A stretch of 64,000 bases of DNA. It comes from Bremia lactucae (taxonomy: Eukaryota > Oomycota > Peronosporomycetes > Peronosporales > Peronosporaceae). Both the position numbers and the translations under genes were made by a program. The stretch covers positions 1,349,768 through 1,413,767 of the forward strand of contig NC_090617.1 of NCBI RefSeq assembly GCF_004359215.1, in the 5' to 3' direction. Below are positions 1 to 10,784 of this stretch, one piece after another. The number at the start of each line of letters is the position of its first letter. The stretch's first letter is position 1. The notes under the pieces are model-generated. The model saw only the letters and a program-made list of their open reading frames with translations. It had not been told where the DNA came from and made no database searches.

Positions 1-235
1 CCTAGCACTGTGAACTTCTCTTTACAAGAGAAGTCACTAAAGCTGAAGGCGAGTTCTACCTGAACTCCCTCAGACTTAACGAGCGCGCCGTTCGCTAAAC
101 GAACGGTCGCCTCTTCTCGCTTGCCATCCTGGCAAAGCGACTCAAACATCGCCGGTCTCTTTCTTAGAGCCGCGAATTTCACAAAATTTTGTGATGCACC
201 CGAATCCACTAGGAGGGTCATCACCTGGTCATAGC
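1..235 (-). pseudogene. Gypsy (family G3) aspartic protease, partial
   Basis: Read on the minus strand, this segment encodes LLVDSGASQNFV at about 176-214, the active-site DSG/A motif of a retropepsin-type protease. It is followed by a hydrophobic/charged stretch that runs off the left edge. It lies directly downstream of the gag fragment on the same strand, as expected for the gag-PR order of Ty3/Gypsy elements. The catalytic motif itself is intact, but the link to the upstream gag frame is broken. Confidence 0.75.
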
Positions 236-1199
236 CTCTTACTTAAGCGCTATAGACCAGCAGGGTTGACCCCGGATTTTTTTTTCGAGACCTCAGAGAC
301 TATGCTACCCGTTTGTTCCACAACTCTGAACTTAGGGGTAGCTTCAGAGTCCGCGTCAGTAGGGTATCTCGCCCCTACTGCGCTCCTGCATTTCCTGACC
401 CTCAGTGGTCGATGCAGAGCTCATGCGTCTCGCATGCTGGTTCTTGCCATCGCCTATTGGGAAGGGAGTCCTCCTGCTGGGCATCTTTGCCCCAGCTGGG
501 ACCCTGGCATAGCAGTGAGCCATCATATGGCCGCGCTTGCCGCATTTATAGCAGACAACGTCTGCATTGCCCAACTCCATGGGATCGGCATCTGACCTCT
601 CGGCCAACGGCTTGTACCAAGCGGTCGCTGAGGCACTGTTGTAGGATTGCTCCTCAACTAAGGCAATTTGGATTGCCTCTTCCATCGTCGACGGCACCTT
701 TCTGAAAAGGGCCTGTCGCGATGGGCCAGTCCGTTCATTAACGTGAGCACCTTAATGCACTCCGGAGTCGGACCTACGGTAATGGACGCAGACAGCGAGC
801 GCATCTCTTGCACATACTTATGCAGAGATCGCTTCTTCTGTCGCGCTCCAAAGAAGCGCGCCTGAAGCAACACTTCGTAATTCGGCGGCATGTATATGGC
901 GCGAATCTTTTCTTGAAGGTCGTCCATGTAGGGAACACCTTTCTGTCCGCCATAAGCGCCGAGTAAGCCTCTTTGAGACCTCACCGCGCAGGTGCAACAT
1001 TGTGTACGACACCATCCGGCTGTCGTCCTCGACGAGCTGCGTGACACCGCATTGCACCACGGCTAACAGCCAGTGGACAATCGTGTGCGCTGCAATTCCA
1101 TCGAACTTGGACGGGTCCATCCGAATGGGCTTTGGCTGATGCGGCCGGGCAGAGAGCATCTCAACAGTCCTGTTGAGAGCCTCGCTCCAAGCCTGCTCA
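236..1199 (-). pseudogene. Gypsy (family G3) gag with CCHC zinc knuckle
   Basis: Three overlapping minus-strand frames together read as one gag polyprotein split by frameshifts. The N-terminal part is at 818-1199, the middle at 658-1047 (containing YVQEMRSLSASITVG), and the C-terminal part at 356-697. The C-terminal part has a zinc knuckle, CYKCGKRGHMMAHC, with C-x2-C-x4-H-x4-C spacing, the nucleic-acid binding motif of retroelement nucleocapsid. A related plus-strand copy at about 51380-52100 shares the YV-EMRSLSA-ITVG block, which supports the reconstruction. The frameshifts mean it cannot make one protein. Confidence 0.8.
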
Positions 1200-1330
1200 T
1201 CACAAATGCGAACTAAACCCGAGTAGTGGGTCTAATTTTTTTTTTTTAAATAATTGACCATCCCCTTTTCACCAAGTGTACTTAACGGGGACTGTGTAAC
1301 ATTAGGGAAACTTTGGCCCGTTACAAAGGA
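1200..1330. repeat. G3-associated LTR-like segment
   Basis: This segment contains CCCGAGTAGTGGGTCTAAT and, further on, CACCAAGTGTACTTAACGGG. Closely similar sequence is found at 11571-11690 (and its duplicate at 13588-13707), and more distantly at 52180-52310. I take it as part of a Gypsy LTR. Its orientation relative to the adjacent minus-strand gag differs from that of the 51-52 kb copy, so the junction near 1200 is probably rearranged. Confidence 0.5.
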
Positions 1331-2335
1331 CATGTTGGCGGACTTAATGACCAAGTTGATCGCGAGTGCACACTTTAATTTCCTGCGAAACAAACTCGGT
1401 TTTTAAGGCGTTGATTTGGTCGAGCCGATTGGGAGTATTGTCAAGCTACGTATCGTTTAGCTTAAACGCCAGGATACCGATTTGTGGATATACCGGTAAT
1501 CCTGGGTATTCTTATTTGTTGGCAATCGTCCGACAGCAGGTACGACGTCATTAATGATTACACTGGAAACTAGAAGGAGCTTCCTAGGTAATGATTGCTA
1601 TGTGGTAGTTTAAGAGATCATGAACTAAGGACAACAATATCTTTGCTTGCATTTTGCCATCAACCCTTCACGGGCACATATCCCTCTTCCGCGTTCTATA
1701 AATAAATAAAATTTTCATGACGCTTTTGATTTACGAAGAGCCAGTTTATTTAAGGAAAATTTTTCAATACAACAACAAATTTTCGGCCTTGGTAGAAGTC
1801 AGCTTCATGTTCAAAATTTATTGGAACCTTTTTATTTTTGTCACGAAATTGTCGCCATATTAAAGCCAAATTGGCTACTTATATTTAAGAAATATGTTCG
1901 TGCCAACGTACCAACTCGAACTCGAAGAGTAGTCGTTCCATCAATACCATAAACATTCAAGCTGACGAACTAATGGCTCTATCTTGAATATAGCTATCAA
2001 ATCAATGTTTCGCCGTGTAAGATCCTGCTGGCTTTCAATTTCAAAACGCGTTCCGATGTCATCTTTTTGTGGCTCGGCTGCTAATTCTTCGCGGCCAGCT
2101 GACAACCCTACTCACTCATTCTAAATAAAAGGCAACTACGTCACAATAAGCTGCAATGACGCAACAAATGACCGGATGTATTTGCGTTTTTACATCAAAA
2201 ACCTTTTAAAAATTATGATAGCTCTGCGCCTCAGGCAATATTTTTTTTACACCACTTTAAAATCTTCAATTTCACTGCCGTGCAATCTTTTGCTTTTTCA
2301 TCGACGACGGGTCATTCCTCTTCAGTTAAATTAAA
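1331..2335. other. Gene-free AT-rich stretch
   Basis: I see no convincing coding or repeat signature in this kilobase. It contains the upstream region of the alpha/beta hydrolase gene, including a pyrimidine-rich tract just before its ATG. Confidence 0.5.
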
Positions 2336-3616
2336 ATGGCGAACAAAGCAATAGTGCCGTCTGTTACGCAGCTACATCCAACTGTCAGGTCCTTGCTTGC
2401 CGCGCTTTTTCGTCTTTTCAGAGACCGCGCATGTCGGCGGCAAGTCTGGCGTTGGGTCTTTGGTAGTGGCGGTGGGATATTTGCTCTATTGTTTCTATTT
2501 AAAGCCACCGGGGGCTTTTGTCGCACTCCTTTTGAGACTGCTCAACTTGTTGCAGGTGTCTCCTGGACACTTGTGAGAATTGTTATTCAATACATTATGC
2601 GAGGTTTTCAGCCCAAGTTTCCAAAATGGACGCTGCGCTACGAGCTGCTTCATGGGCTCATGCGCTCTGCCGCCGACATGTTTGGTGAACGTATCGTGGA
2701 AGTGCAACACGCACGCGTGATTCGCTATCACTCGGCTTTGTTTGGCACTCTACTGGGTTGCTTTGCACGCTGGCAACATAGTTTAAAACTCGAAAGTGTG
2801 CATTTTAATGGTTTGGAACATCTTTGGCTTCGATCGTCGACTTGTATGAATTCTCAGAGGGAGAGAAAGCGACTGGTTGTTTTATTTTTTCATGGAGGCG
2901 GGTACGCCGTACTAAGTCCGAGAATGTACATTTCCTTTTGCAGTTCACTCGTTGGTGCGATCAAGCAACAATTGGCAAGTGAGGATGTTGATGTCGACAT
3001 TTTTCTTGCCAATTATCGAAAGTTGCCCGAATACCCCTTTCCCGTGCCAGCGGAAGATGCAGTAGCCATGTATCAATATTTGCTACAACAGGAAAAAGTG
3101 AAGCCATCTCAAATTATTGTAGCCGGCGATAGTGCCGGCGGAGGTCTCGTTCTGTCGACTTTACTGCGACTTCGAGATAGTACGGAGAAGATCCCGCTTC
3201 CCCTTGCAGCGATTGTGATGTGCCCACTTGCGGATTTAACGTGGGGAGAGAACGACAAAGCAAGTGAACATTGCCTTGTACCGCTTTGTATGGCTGCAGC
3301 TATTGTGCTCACGTACCATCCGACACGTGATGATCCGAGCACGTGGGCGGATGCTTCTCCAGTACACTGTGATTTACGAGGCCTACCCCCTATTTTCTTA
3401 CAATCGGCTACGTTAGACACTTTGTATCAGCATTCCGTACGACTTGAAGCAAAAGCTGTGGCGGATGGAGTCAATAATTGGGAGGTCGATGTGCATGAAG
3501 GTGTCCCCCATGTGTTTATGGTAATCCCGGGGTACGTTTTGCCCTATGCTCGCGTTGGGATACAAAGAATAGCAACGTTTGCAGCCAATCAATTCACGCG
3601 AGCAAGCAACAAGTAA
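2336..3616 (+). CDS. Membrane-anchored alpha/beta hydrolase (carboxylesterase/HSL-like)
   Basis: This uninterrupted 426-residue frame begins at an ATG. A hydrophobic segment near residues 40-58 suggests an N-terminal membrane anchor. The catalytic half carries HGGG (about residues 186-189), the oxyanion-hole motif of the hormone-sensitive lipase/carboxylesterase group. It also has GDSAGG with the nucleophile Ser at about 266, a likely acid in ATLDT (Asp about 361), and a His in GVPHVF (about 392). Together these complete a Ser-Asp-His triad, so the enzyme looks active. The family hydrolyses short to medium acyl esters; the substrate cannot be read from sequence. It is convergent with the enolase gene, with 111 bp between the stop codons, typical of compact oomycete gene islands. 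Arylacetamide-deacetylase-like or sterol-ester hydrolase roles are possible. Confidence 0.88.
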   Translation: MANKAIVPSVTQLHPTVRSLLAALFRLFRDRACRRQVWRWVFGSGGGIFALLFLFKATGGFCRTPFETAQLVAGVSWTLVRIVIQYIMRGFQPKFPKWTLRYELLHGLMRSAADMFGERIVEVQHARVIRYHSALFGTLLGCFARWQHSLKLESVHFNGLEHLWLRSSTCMNSQRERKRLVVLFFHGGGYAVLSPRMYISFCSSLVGAIKQQLASEDVDVDIFLANYRKLPEYPFPVPAEDAVAMYQYLLQQEKVKPSQIIVAGDSAGGGLVLSTLLRLRDSTEKIPLPLAAIVMCPLADLTWGENDKASEHCLVPLCMAAAIVLTYHPTRDDPSTWADASPVHCDLRGLPPIFLQSATLDTLYQHSVRLEAKAVADGVNNWEVDVHEGVPHVFMVIPGYVLPYARVGIQRIATFAANQFTRASNK

Positions 3617-3727
3617 AGTTCTTTGTGTCGTAACCGTAAACCATAAACGCAAATGTTTTAAACTGGTGTTTACTTTACCAAAGTGTTTTAAAACAGCTCC
3701 AACGTAGCTTGTTTTCCTTGCACATGG

Positions 3728-5107
3728 CTACATTTTAAAAGGATTGCGGAAATGCTTGCCCGCGTACTTGGCGTCGTGTCCTAGCGCTTCTTCAATCCGC
3801 AAAAGCTGATTGTACTTGGCCAGACGTTCGGAACGACACGGCGCACCCGTCTTGATCTGGCCAGTTGCGAGGCCCACGGCAAGGTCGGCAATGTACGAGT
3901 CCTCGGTCTCGCCACTGCGGTGCGACGTCATGACGCCCCAGCCATTGCGTTGCGCCAGTGCCACGGCATCCACACTTTCCGTCACGGTGCCAATCTGATT
4001 GACTTTTAGCAACAAAGCATTACACGCCTTGTGCTCTAATGCCGTGGCAATGCGCGTGGGGTTCGTACAAAGCAAATCATCTCCTACAATTTGAACACGG
4101 TCCCCAATTGTGGCGGTCAAGGACGCATAATGTAGCCAATCGTCTTGATCAAATGGGTCTTCAATACTCACAATTGGAAACTCGGTGACCAAATTTTGAT
4201 ACAATGCACCTAATTCATCCCCCGAAAGAATGTCAGTGGATGTCTTCGTCTTAAAATCCAAATCATAGTTGCCTTCGGAAGTGCAAAACTCGGAAGAGGC
4301 CACATCCATGCCAATGCCAATCTTGCCATCGTACCCCGCACGATGAATTGCTGTCATTAAGAGCTCTACCCCTTCACGATTGCTTTGAATATTCGGTGCA
4401 AAACCACCTTCATCCCCGACATTTGTCGCATCTTGCCCATACTTTGTTTGTATCACTCGCTTAAGTTCGTGGTAAATTTCACAACCCATGACCATGGCTT
4501 CTGAGAAACTCTCGGCTCCGATTGGTAGAATCATAAACTCTTGAAATGCAAGTTTATTCCCAGCATGAGAACCTCCGTTAATAACATTAAAACTCGGCAC
4601 AGGAAGCACAAGGTGCTTGTTGCCAAGAAGGTCGGCAAAGTGCTGATAGAGGGGTACACCCTTGGCAGCCGCGCCGGCTTTGGCAACTGCGAGCGATACG
4701 CCAAGAATTGCATTTGCACCGAGTTTTCCCTTGTTATTCGTGCCGTCAAGGTCTTGCATGAGCTTGTCAAGCTCGCGCTGGCAAGTCGGGTCCCTACCAA
4801 GGAGCTTGGGCGCCAAGACGCTTGTGACGTTGTCAATGGCTTGACGCACGCCTTTGCCGGCGTAACGCTTACCACCATCACGAAGCTCAACGGCTTCGTG
4901 GATGCCCGTGGAAGCCCCAGACGGCACGGAGGCACGGAAGATGTCCATGCGGTCTGACAGCTTTAAATCAACTTCGACCGTTGGATTGCCGCGGCTGTCA
5001 ATGATCTCGCGTGCGTGGATGGATTGGATGGTGCTGGCATTGCGGATGGAGCGAGCTGTGGCCGAAGTGGCGAAGCAGCTCCGGAGAATGGACGGACGAG
5101 CGAGCAT
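3728..5107 (-). CDS. ENO: Enolase with mitochondrial-type presequence
   Basis: Phosphopyruvate hydratase, which converts 2-phosphoglycerate to phosphoenolpyruvate. Family landmarks are present in order: [43 protein letters not shown], the metal-site region [10 protein letters not shown] and GDDLLCTNP, the signature [14 protein letters not shown], and [18 protein letters not shown] near the end. The open frame extends six codons upstream to a GTG, but the first ATG is at 5105-5107, giving 459 residues. That is roughly 20-25 residues longer than cytosolic enolases. The extra N-terminus ([20 protein letters not shown] and onward) is rich in Arg, Ser and Ala with no acidic residues, as in a mitochondrial targeting peptide. 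Mitochondrial payoff-phase glycolysis is established in stramenopiles, so the location is plausible. No introns are seen. Confidence 0.95.
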   Translation of the reverse strand: MLARPSILRSCFATSATARSIRNASTIQSIHAREIIDSRGNPTVEVDLKLSDRMDIFRASVPSGASTGIHEAVELRDGGKRYAGKGVRQAIDNVTSVLAPKLLGRDPTCQRELDKLMQDLDGTNNKGKLGANAILGVSLAVAKAGAAAKGVPLYQHFADLLGNKHLVLPVPSFNVINGGSHAGNKLAFQEFMILPIGAESFSEAMVMGCEIYHELKRVIQTKYGQDATNVGDEGGFAPNIQSNREGVELLMTAIHRAGYDGKIGIGMDVASSEFCTSEGNYDLDFKTKTSTDILSGDELGALYQNLVTEFPIVSIEDPFDQDDWLHYASLTATIGDRVQIVGDDLLCTNPTRIATALEHKACNALLLKVNQIGTVTESVDAVALAQRNGWGVMTSHRSGETEDSYIADLAVGLATGQIKTGAPCRSERLAKYNQLLRIEEALGHDAKYAGKHFRNPFKM

Positions 5108-5573
5108 GAAAAAGAGTGACGTCACTTGGACAGTCCTCCCTCTGATACCTTTTGACTTGAAACCGTATGACCTTCGCGAACTTATAGGATTAGACGCCCA
5201 CGGTGGTCGTTATATGGTCCCTAACTTGAATTATTCTATGGTTCAAGAACTAATAACTACTTATAACGTATAATAGTGGGATAAAATTTTACATCAAAAT
5301 TTTTTCTAGTACCCGCTATTAGAGGGAGGACTGTATTCGTTACGAGAGGGTATGAAACTCGGTTACATTCGGACGACGCGAAGAGTAGCCGTGAAATTGA
5401 CTATTCTAAAAAACAGTCTTATACACGCCTTTTAAATCTCATTTTTCTCAAGCATTTCGGAAAGCTATCGACGATCGCAATCGAAACCTCACTATCAAAG
5501 AATTAGGATCTTTTGAGCTCGTCATGTTAAAGTAAATACAATCGAGGCCGAAGTGCCAACTTCGATGGGCGTC
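5108..5573. other. Upstream region of enolase, no gene seen
   Basis: AT-rich sequence between the enolase start and the left terminus of the hAT-like element. No coding signature is visible. Confidence 0.4.
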
Positions 5574-5590
5574 CAGTAGGGTACGGGGCA
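5574..5590 (+). repeat. Left terminal inverted repeat
   Basis: 17 bp that match the reverse complement of 8171-8187 at 15 of 17 positions. Confidence 0.6.
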
Positions 5591-5760
5591 TGAAGGCACG
5601 GGCATGCCCCTTGCGCCATATTTCATGCCCTTTTTAAGTGGGTACAAAATATAGACATGCCCCGTTCCAAATTTAGTTGCCCTTTTTAAGGGGGCACAAA
5701 ACATTAATAAAGCCTGTTTCTATTCTCCTCCCCTTCCGCTCATTTGCTCCCGCCTGCAAT

Positions 5761-6177
5761 ATGCCCCTCCCACCTCCTCCAAATGGCTTTGCTGCCCCTC
5801 TCACCACCCAAGGTGCACGTTGGGCAAATTTTTACCGGTCTACCAACAAGGGCTCTGGTATCCGCTACAGTGCTAAGTGTGGCTACTGCACCAGTGCAAT
5901 AGAGGAAAAACCAAAGAATCTCCATCAGCATGTTTTACGTTGCGAGAACTGCCCTATTGCATACAAAAGCTTTTACGTGCAGGAAGTAGCTAATGAAACC
6001 TTCACCGCCATCCAACGGAAACGCCGCCACTCGGATGTGGTAGATTCTGATGAGAGAGATACTATTTGGGAAAGTACCTCAGATGTTGGCCGATCTTCTG
6101 CGAGTCGCGAGTCCAGTTCAACAACGGAAGGTGCCAGAGCACAACATCGTCGAATCCAACAGAGTGTTGCCAGCTGA
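5761..6177 (+). CDS. BED-type zinc finger N-terminus of hAT-like transposase
   Basis: This 138-residue frame starts at the ATG at 5761; the open frame upstream lacks an ATG. It contains an aromatic W-x2-F segment, then KCGYC, then LHQHVLRC. These fit the C-x2-C...H-x(3-5)-[H/C] layout of BED fingers, which bind DNA in hAT-type transposases. A Ser-rich tail follows and the frame stops at 6177, whereas an intact transposase would continue for several hundred residues. It is probably the start of a decayed transposase rather than a stand-alone gene, although domesticated BED proteins exist. Confidence 0.6.
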   Translation: MPLPPPPNGFAAPLTTQGARWANFYRSTNKGSGIRYSAKCGYCTSAIEEKPKNLHQHVLRCENCPIAYKSFYVQEVANETFTAIQRKRRHSDVVDSDERDTIWESTSDVGRSSASRESSSTTEGARAQHRRIQQSVAS

Positions 6178-6599
6178 GTTGTCAAGCCACTGTCCCAGGC
6201 AAAAGCTGAGAAGTTACATTCGGTTTTCCTCCAAGCAATTATCTATGGCAATATTCCGTTTAGTTCTGAGACAACATCTATGTAGAAAAGTTTATTAAAA
6301 AACTATCTCCAGGCTACTGCCCGCCGAGCATGTGAAATGCTACGTAATCGTCTTCTGACAGAGATGTTTTCAAAGCACCTTCAGTAAAGCTGGCATCCTT
6401 CCGACTTATGAAAGTTTAACCCTTTGCCTGGATGGATGGATGGATGGACGTATCCGAAAATTCTGTCGATGCATTAATGCTATTTGAAGAGGAGAAAAAC
6501 ACATGTGTTCGAGATTGCAGACCTCTCTGGTCACCGTCATAAAGCGTTGGTCTTAAAGGAACAACTGGTGTTGGAGTTCTGAGAAACGGCGGTCAGATG

Positions 6600-7950
6600 C
6601 AATCAGCAATCGCATGATATCCGACAACCCTCGTACAATGATAAAGATGCGTAATGATGTACAGGACGAGTTTCCCCATACCATATCTATTCGCTGCTGT
6701 TTGCATGCCTTCAATCTCCTTGCGAAAGATATAGCAGGATTTGCAGCTGTTATTCCAGTTTGTCGAGTAAGCCAAAAGTTGGTTAATTTCTTCACGCCGT
6801 CCCATATACGGAAAGCACGCTGCAGGGATGGCAGTAAGCGGAAGGTACTACCCGCTTCCTGAGCACCTTTTGCGAAACTCGATGGTATTCTCTTGCTCAG
6901 GTATGCCTTAAGGTATCAACATTTGAAGAAGATTTTCGATATTGTTTAGAGCAAAGCAGCAAAATCAAATATCCTTCAATCAATACTGCATAAATACGAA
7001 CGCCATTATGAATCGCCATAATTTGCAAATAATGACAGCCTCATCAAAGCCAGTCATTGATGTCATTGGCCGCCTTGAAGCTCGAAGCTGTAGTCTATCG
7101 GATGTTTTGAAAGAATTTGTCCACATCCATCACACAATATCAAAAACGGATGTGGTGATTATGAAATTCAAGGAGCACGTATTTGCTGCAATTGGAAGGC
7201 GAGTTAAAGAATTTGCTGATCCAATATATTTCGTCAGCCTTTTTCGCAATCCCACTTTCAAAAAGGTCGCCATTTCCAAAAAAATGAATCAGGATAGCCT
7301 AATTAGAGCTTGTTTGGAACTGACCAAGAAGTGAAAGTTCACCAAACGTGAAATAGGCCTTTTAATTAATGAATTGATAGATTACAAAAACACTCGTTTT
7401 GATGTAACCAAAAAATTTTCAGAGAAGTGAAATCTGTCCGTCAATCTTGGCAAGAATTTAACGGAAATTTCCCAATTTTACGTCGTTTTGCTTTAAAAGT
7501 TTGTGCTATCGTGCCCCATGCAGCTGCTTGTGAGAGCTTGTCAAGACGAAGCCCAGAAACCGGCTTGAAGTTAGCCGCCTTAATATGCTTGGACAGCTTC
7601 GCAATGAACTACAACGGGAGGCTGGGAGAAAGAAGAAGGTCAAAGACCGAAAAGGGAAAATCATACCCACCTTGAGAATTTGAATGTTCTTCAATAGGAA
7701 TTTTTGATGATGAAACTGAGATAGCCGACGATCAAGAAACTGCCACTGAGCCATTATGCGAGGAGCGTGAGTAAGCAAATTTTGAGCTTGATGAGGTATC
7801 TGTAATGGAAAAATACTTTGACTTTGAAGCCTATGAAAATAGTATTAGTGACCTTGATGCAGAAAATGTTGTCGAAAACAACCCTTTAGCTAGTAGTAGC
7901 AAACAAGAAGATTTAAGCATTGATGATGCCATGAATGGTCTTCGTTGATA
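6600..7950 (+). pseudogene. Broken hAT-like transposase body
   Basis: Fragments in several frames. One at 6614-6862 carries RCCLHAFNLLAKDI, resembling the DUF659/hAT region where a Cys and His flank an Asn-Leu pair. A 130-residue frame at 6942-7334 and pieces near 7430-7675 and 7690-7900 (acidic, Glu/Asp-rich) follow in the order expected for a hAT C-terminal half. Multiple stops separate them. Assignment is by pattern only. Confidence 0.55.
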
Positions 7951-8170
7951 ATATATTATTGAAGTCAATTATTGATGACTGTAAGGCCCAGAATAAAGGT
8001 CTTAAAATTGTTATATCTCATCTAATGCACTACATCTATGCTAGAAGTATTAATCAATTAAATTAAATTAAATTATCCAATTATATTGGCTATTAAATTA
8101 ATATAGGGCACGCAAAGAGGCATGCCCTAGGGAAGAAGTCATGCCTAAGGGCATGCCCTTCTTTTTTCTG

Positions 8171-8187
8171 TGCCCTGTACCCTAGTG
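8171..8187 (-). repeat. Right terminal inverted repeat
   Basis: Partner of 5574-5590 (15 of 17 positions in inverted orientation). GGGCATGCCC lies about 20 bp further inside, mirroring the left end. Confidence 0.6.
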
Positions 8188-8345
8188 TCCAGACAATAAA
8201 GATCGTCCTCTGCACGATTCGGTAACCTCGCAATACTATTTATTTCTTGTGGTAAATTACACTACAAAAGACCTCGTCAATAAATTTCGGGACTTAGTAT
8301 TTCTACCACCCAAGTTGCTATTTCCACCCAGCAAGGTAGATTCTG

Positions 8346-8981
8346 TGTAACAGGGTGTCCCGTTACATAATTATTATCTCCTATATGTTTCATGAGAAGG
8401 GGCTCCTTGTCATGATAATTGGGTAATTGCGCTCAAAAAATTGAAGCTGGCGTGAAACTGAAGGTTCCCTCGCGCATCAAGCAGCGCGGCAGAGGGCCGA
8501 AATCTCGATGAAAGCATTTGATATATTGTTTCTTAATAAATGGAAATGAATAAAGAAATGCAAAATTAATATCGTTATTTATTTTGACATATGTAGTTTA
8601 AAAATACCAAATTTGGTACTATTAATGCAATAAAATATGAGCTCTATTGATCGGTTGATTAAGTATAAAGCAACCCCGCCAATCGTTTCAAGACACGATT
8701 GTACGGTGCGCAAGGAGATGCCAGACTCTTTTGGATATTAATATAATAAAATCAGTAGTAAATAGAAGATTGTTCCGTTAAAAACTAATTATATTAATAC
8801 AGTACTCTTTTCCCTAATGTTAATCATTTGAATAAAACTTGGTAGCTAAAGACCCTTAGCTACCCAGAAACATTCCTATGTACTCTTGTGTACGTAAAGT
8901 TTCGAGGCTCCCTACCTACACTGTAATCAGTGTAAGGTTAACTAGTACTGATAAGTACTAGTGAAAAGGTGCACCATTACA
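8346..8981 (+). repeat. 5' LTR of Gypsy G1 copy A
   Basis: Starts TGTAACAGGG and ends ATTACA, the short inverted termini typical of this family. Blocks such as CGATTG...GGTGCGCAAGGAG and AGTTTCGAGG are shared with the LTRs at 37956-38452 (plus) and, in reverse, 27792-28323, 45115-45538 and 48639-49127. Confidence 0.7.
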
Positions 8982-8982
8982 C

Positions 8983-9002
8983 CTGGTAGCACTTTGTAGT
9001 CC
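8983..9002 (+). promoter_or_regulatory. Candidate primer-binding site of G1
   Basis: CTGGTAGCACTTTGTAGTCC follows the LTR end directly. Near-identical sequence follows the LTRs at 22864 and 38452, and occurs in reverse at about 27770-27791. TGGTAGCAC would pair with a tRNA ending GUGCUACCA. I could not name the tRNA. Confidence 0.5.
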
Positions 9003-9005
9003 GTT

Positions 9006-9067
9006 CAAAGGCTTACGCACGTTCCATCCAACATGTCCATGTTGGATGGAACGTGCGTAAGCCTTTG
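9006..9067. repeat. Perfect 30-bp-arm palindrome at G1 gag start
   Basis: Left arm 9006-9035 and right arm 9038-9067 are exact reverse complements separated only by TC. Other G1/G2 copies keep only a short core palindrome around ACATGGACATGT here (38502-38515; similar at 22912-22928). Confidence 0.9.
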
Positions 9068-9129
9068 GAGAAGGAAGGAGCTTGCAATCCTCTCAAGAAG
9101 GTTTTCCCGCAACGCGTGAGTGGTTTCCT

Positions 9130-10080
9130 CACTTAAGTGACCTTGAATGGAGAGCAATCAAACGAATGAGCTCGGTCGAAGGCGGGCCAGCCGTCGGTGC
9201 ATGCTGTACACTCTGGGCAGAAACAAAAAGGATGCGGCCATAGCCGAGTTCATTCAACACGAACTCGACGGGGCCTAAGACAAAGTAACCTTGCTTCACC
9301 AGCAAGGCTCTCAATGCACAGAGGTGCTGAGAGATCAGGGTGCTCAACAGTTGGAACTGTTGAGACAGCAGCATGGATATGCTGCTAATGGGCCGACGCT
9401 TCCGCGTCGACCCGAAAACTTAAATACAGAAAAAAGGCAGTCGTAGGAGACTCCCTTTTGACATAAGTTCGTGTAGTTAAACGACGCCATAAAAGCTCGT
9501 CGAATCAGTGATGATGCTACAAAAGTGAAATTTGGCACCATCATAGCCGTTCGTGCCAAATTTTAAGCCTTGGGGCTCACGCTTCACGACCTATTAGGCT
9601 TTAGGTCGTATGAGGTATTTAAGACCCGAATCAGATACACATTTGAGCCGCCACGTGCCGGACTCAGGGCTCGAGCTGAGCTCCTGGATTTGAAGCAGGG
9701 CAAGCGTGACATTCACGCTACTTCCCACCATACGCGATATCTGGTCAATTGTATCGTTAGTCACCTAGTAGATGAACAAACACAGGTAACTGTGTTTATT
9801 AACGGTCTTGCGACGGTCCTGTTAAGACCTAGCTGTGCCGGATAGATTAGAGTCGCTAGGCCAAGCGATTGCTAATAGCGGAACAGAAAGACTTTAGTCT
9901 TAAACACGCTTTTTACCAGTTTAAGTCTTATTTTCTACCGAGACGACAAGAAAACGGAGATGCACAACCCATAGATGTTTTGTATGAAGAGAGCGAGAAA
10001 CTTCGCTCGTCAAGTTACAAACGATTACAGAAATGTAATCGTTGTCAAAATGGGCCACTACACATATGAGTGTAGTGCCC
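9130..10080 (+). pseudogene. G1 copy A gag remnant
   Basis: Frames at 9570-9845 (RYTFEPPRAGLRARAELLDL; KQGKRDIHATSHH) and 9869-10069 match gag of copies C and D (FEPPRA-F-ARAE; K-GKRD). A zinc knuckle is recognisable only by changing frame: KCNRCQ in one frame, then MGHYTYECSAP in the next (about 10034-10080). A single-base indel therefore splits C-x2-C-x4-H-x4-C. Confidence 0.7.
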
Positions 10081-10302
10081 CACGGCCAGTGCCTAAAAGC
10101 ACTGTGCGAAAAGACCGACCTCTCGCTAGGAATACCGAAGGACGCGGATCCAACGCTGTTGCGAGATGGCAGCAGCGAGCCCTACTGATCCAGCAACGTC
10201 AAAAGAATTTGCAGGTCTCTTCATGGAAGTTGCTCCCCACACGCAAACATTGTGTGTAAATGCCATAGGGGATGAGGTTACCCTCATAACCCTGTATTTT
10301 TA

Positions 10303-10784
10303 GTGCCAAATAATTTGTCATTTAAGTTACTAGTTGATTGTGGGGCGTCGAATAACTTTATTAGACGCCAATCGCTAGAAGATCGCAGGCTCAAATTTAT
10401 TGAGCGCGGTATCCCTCTATTGAGGATTACAGTGCGCCTAAACAGAAGGCTCATCTGTAACGGTCAGGAAACGTGTTGCGATTATCCAATACATGTTAAA
10501 GGGTAAGCAGTACGATGATGATTTCATCGTCTAGATTTGGATGAAAAACTTCGTCTCATCCTTGGATTACCATGGCTCAGAAAGTACGAGCCATGTATAA
10601 TTGGCAGCATCAAGCCGTGGCGATGTCTGTCTCTTGTTCATCAGATGGCCAACTGATGAACGTCTTGATGCGTCGACAAGTGTGTGGATGTCCTACGAGT
10701 GAGTGCGATGGCCTCACTTGTGGTTCGGTCGTTAGCATGATTGCACAAAACCTCAGTGTGATTACCCAACATATCGTGGAGTAA
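10303..10784 (+). pseudogene. G1 copy A aspartic protease remnant
   Basis: LLVDCGASNNFIRRQSLEDR is the retropepsin active-site region (DCGAS in place of the commoner DSGAS). It is followed by a second block with frameshifts, LPWLRKYEP-like near 10568, matching the protease tail of G2 at 23960-24060. Not translatable as one frame. Confidence 0.7.

Larger units (their letters stand above)
5574..8187 (+). mobile_element. Degenerate BED-finger/hAT-like DNA transposon
   Basis: The element is bounded by 17-bp imperfect terminal inverted repeats (CAGTAGGGTACGGGGCA on the left; CACTAGGGTACAGGGCA read inward from the right). Inside are a BED-type zinc finger frame (5761-6177) and transposase fragments with a Cys-Leu-His-Ala-Phe-Asn-Leu-Leu-Ala-Lys-Asp block (about 6690-6745) and a downstream region at 6942-7334. 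Palindromic GGGCATGCCC-type motifs occur just inside both ends. No clean 8-bp target duplication is evident in the immediate flanks, so the exact ends could be off by a few bases. The transposase is broken by stops and frameshifts. Confidence 0.65.

Noticed and set aside
4541..4957. 138-codon plus-strand frame antisense to enolase
   Set aside because: A mirror of the conserved enolase codons with no domain of its own; the minus-strand frame is clearly the gene.
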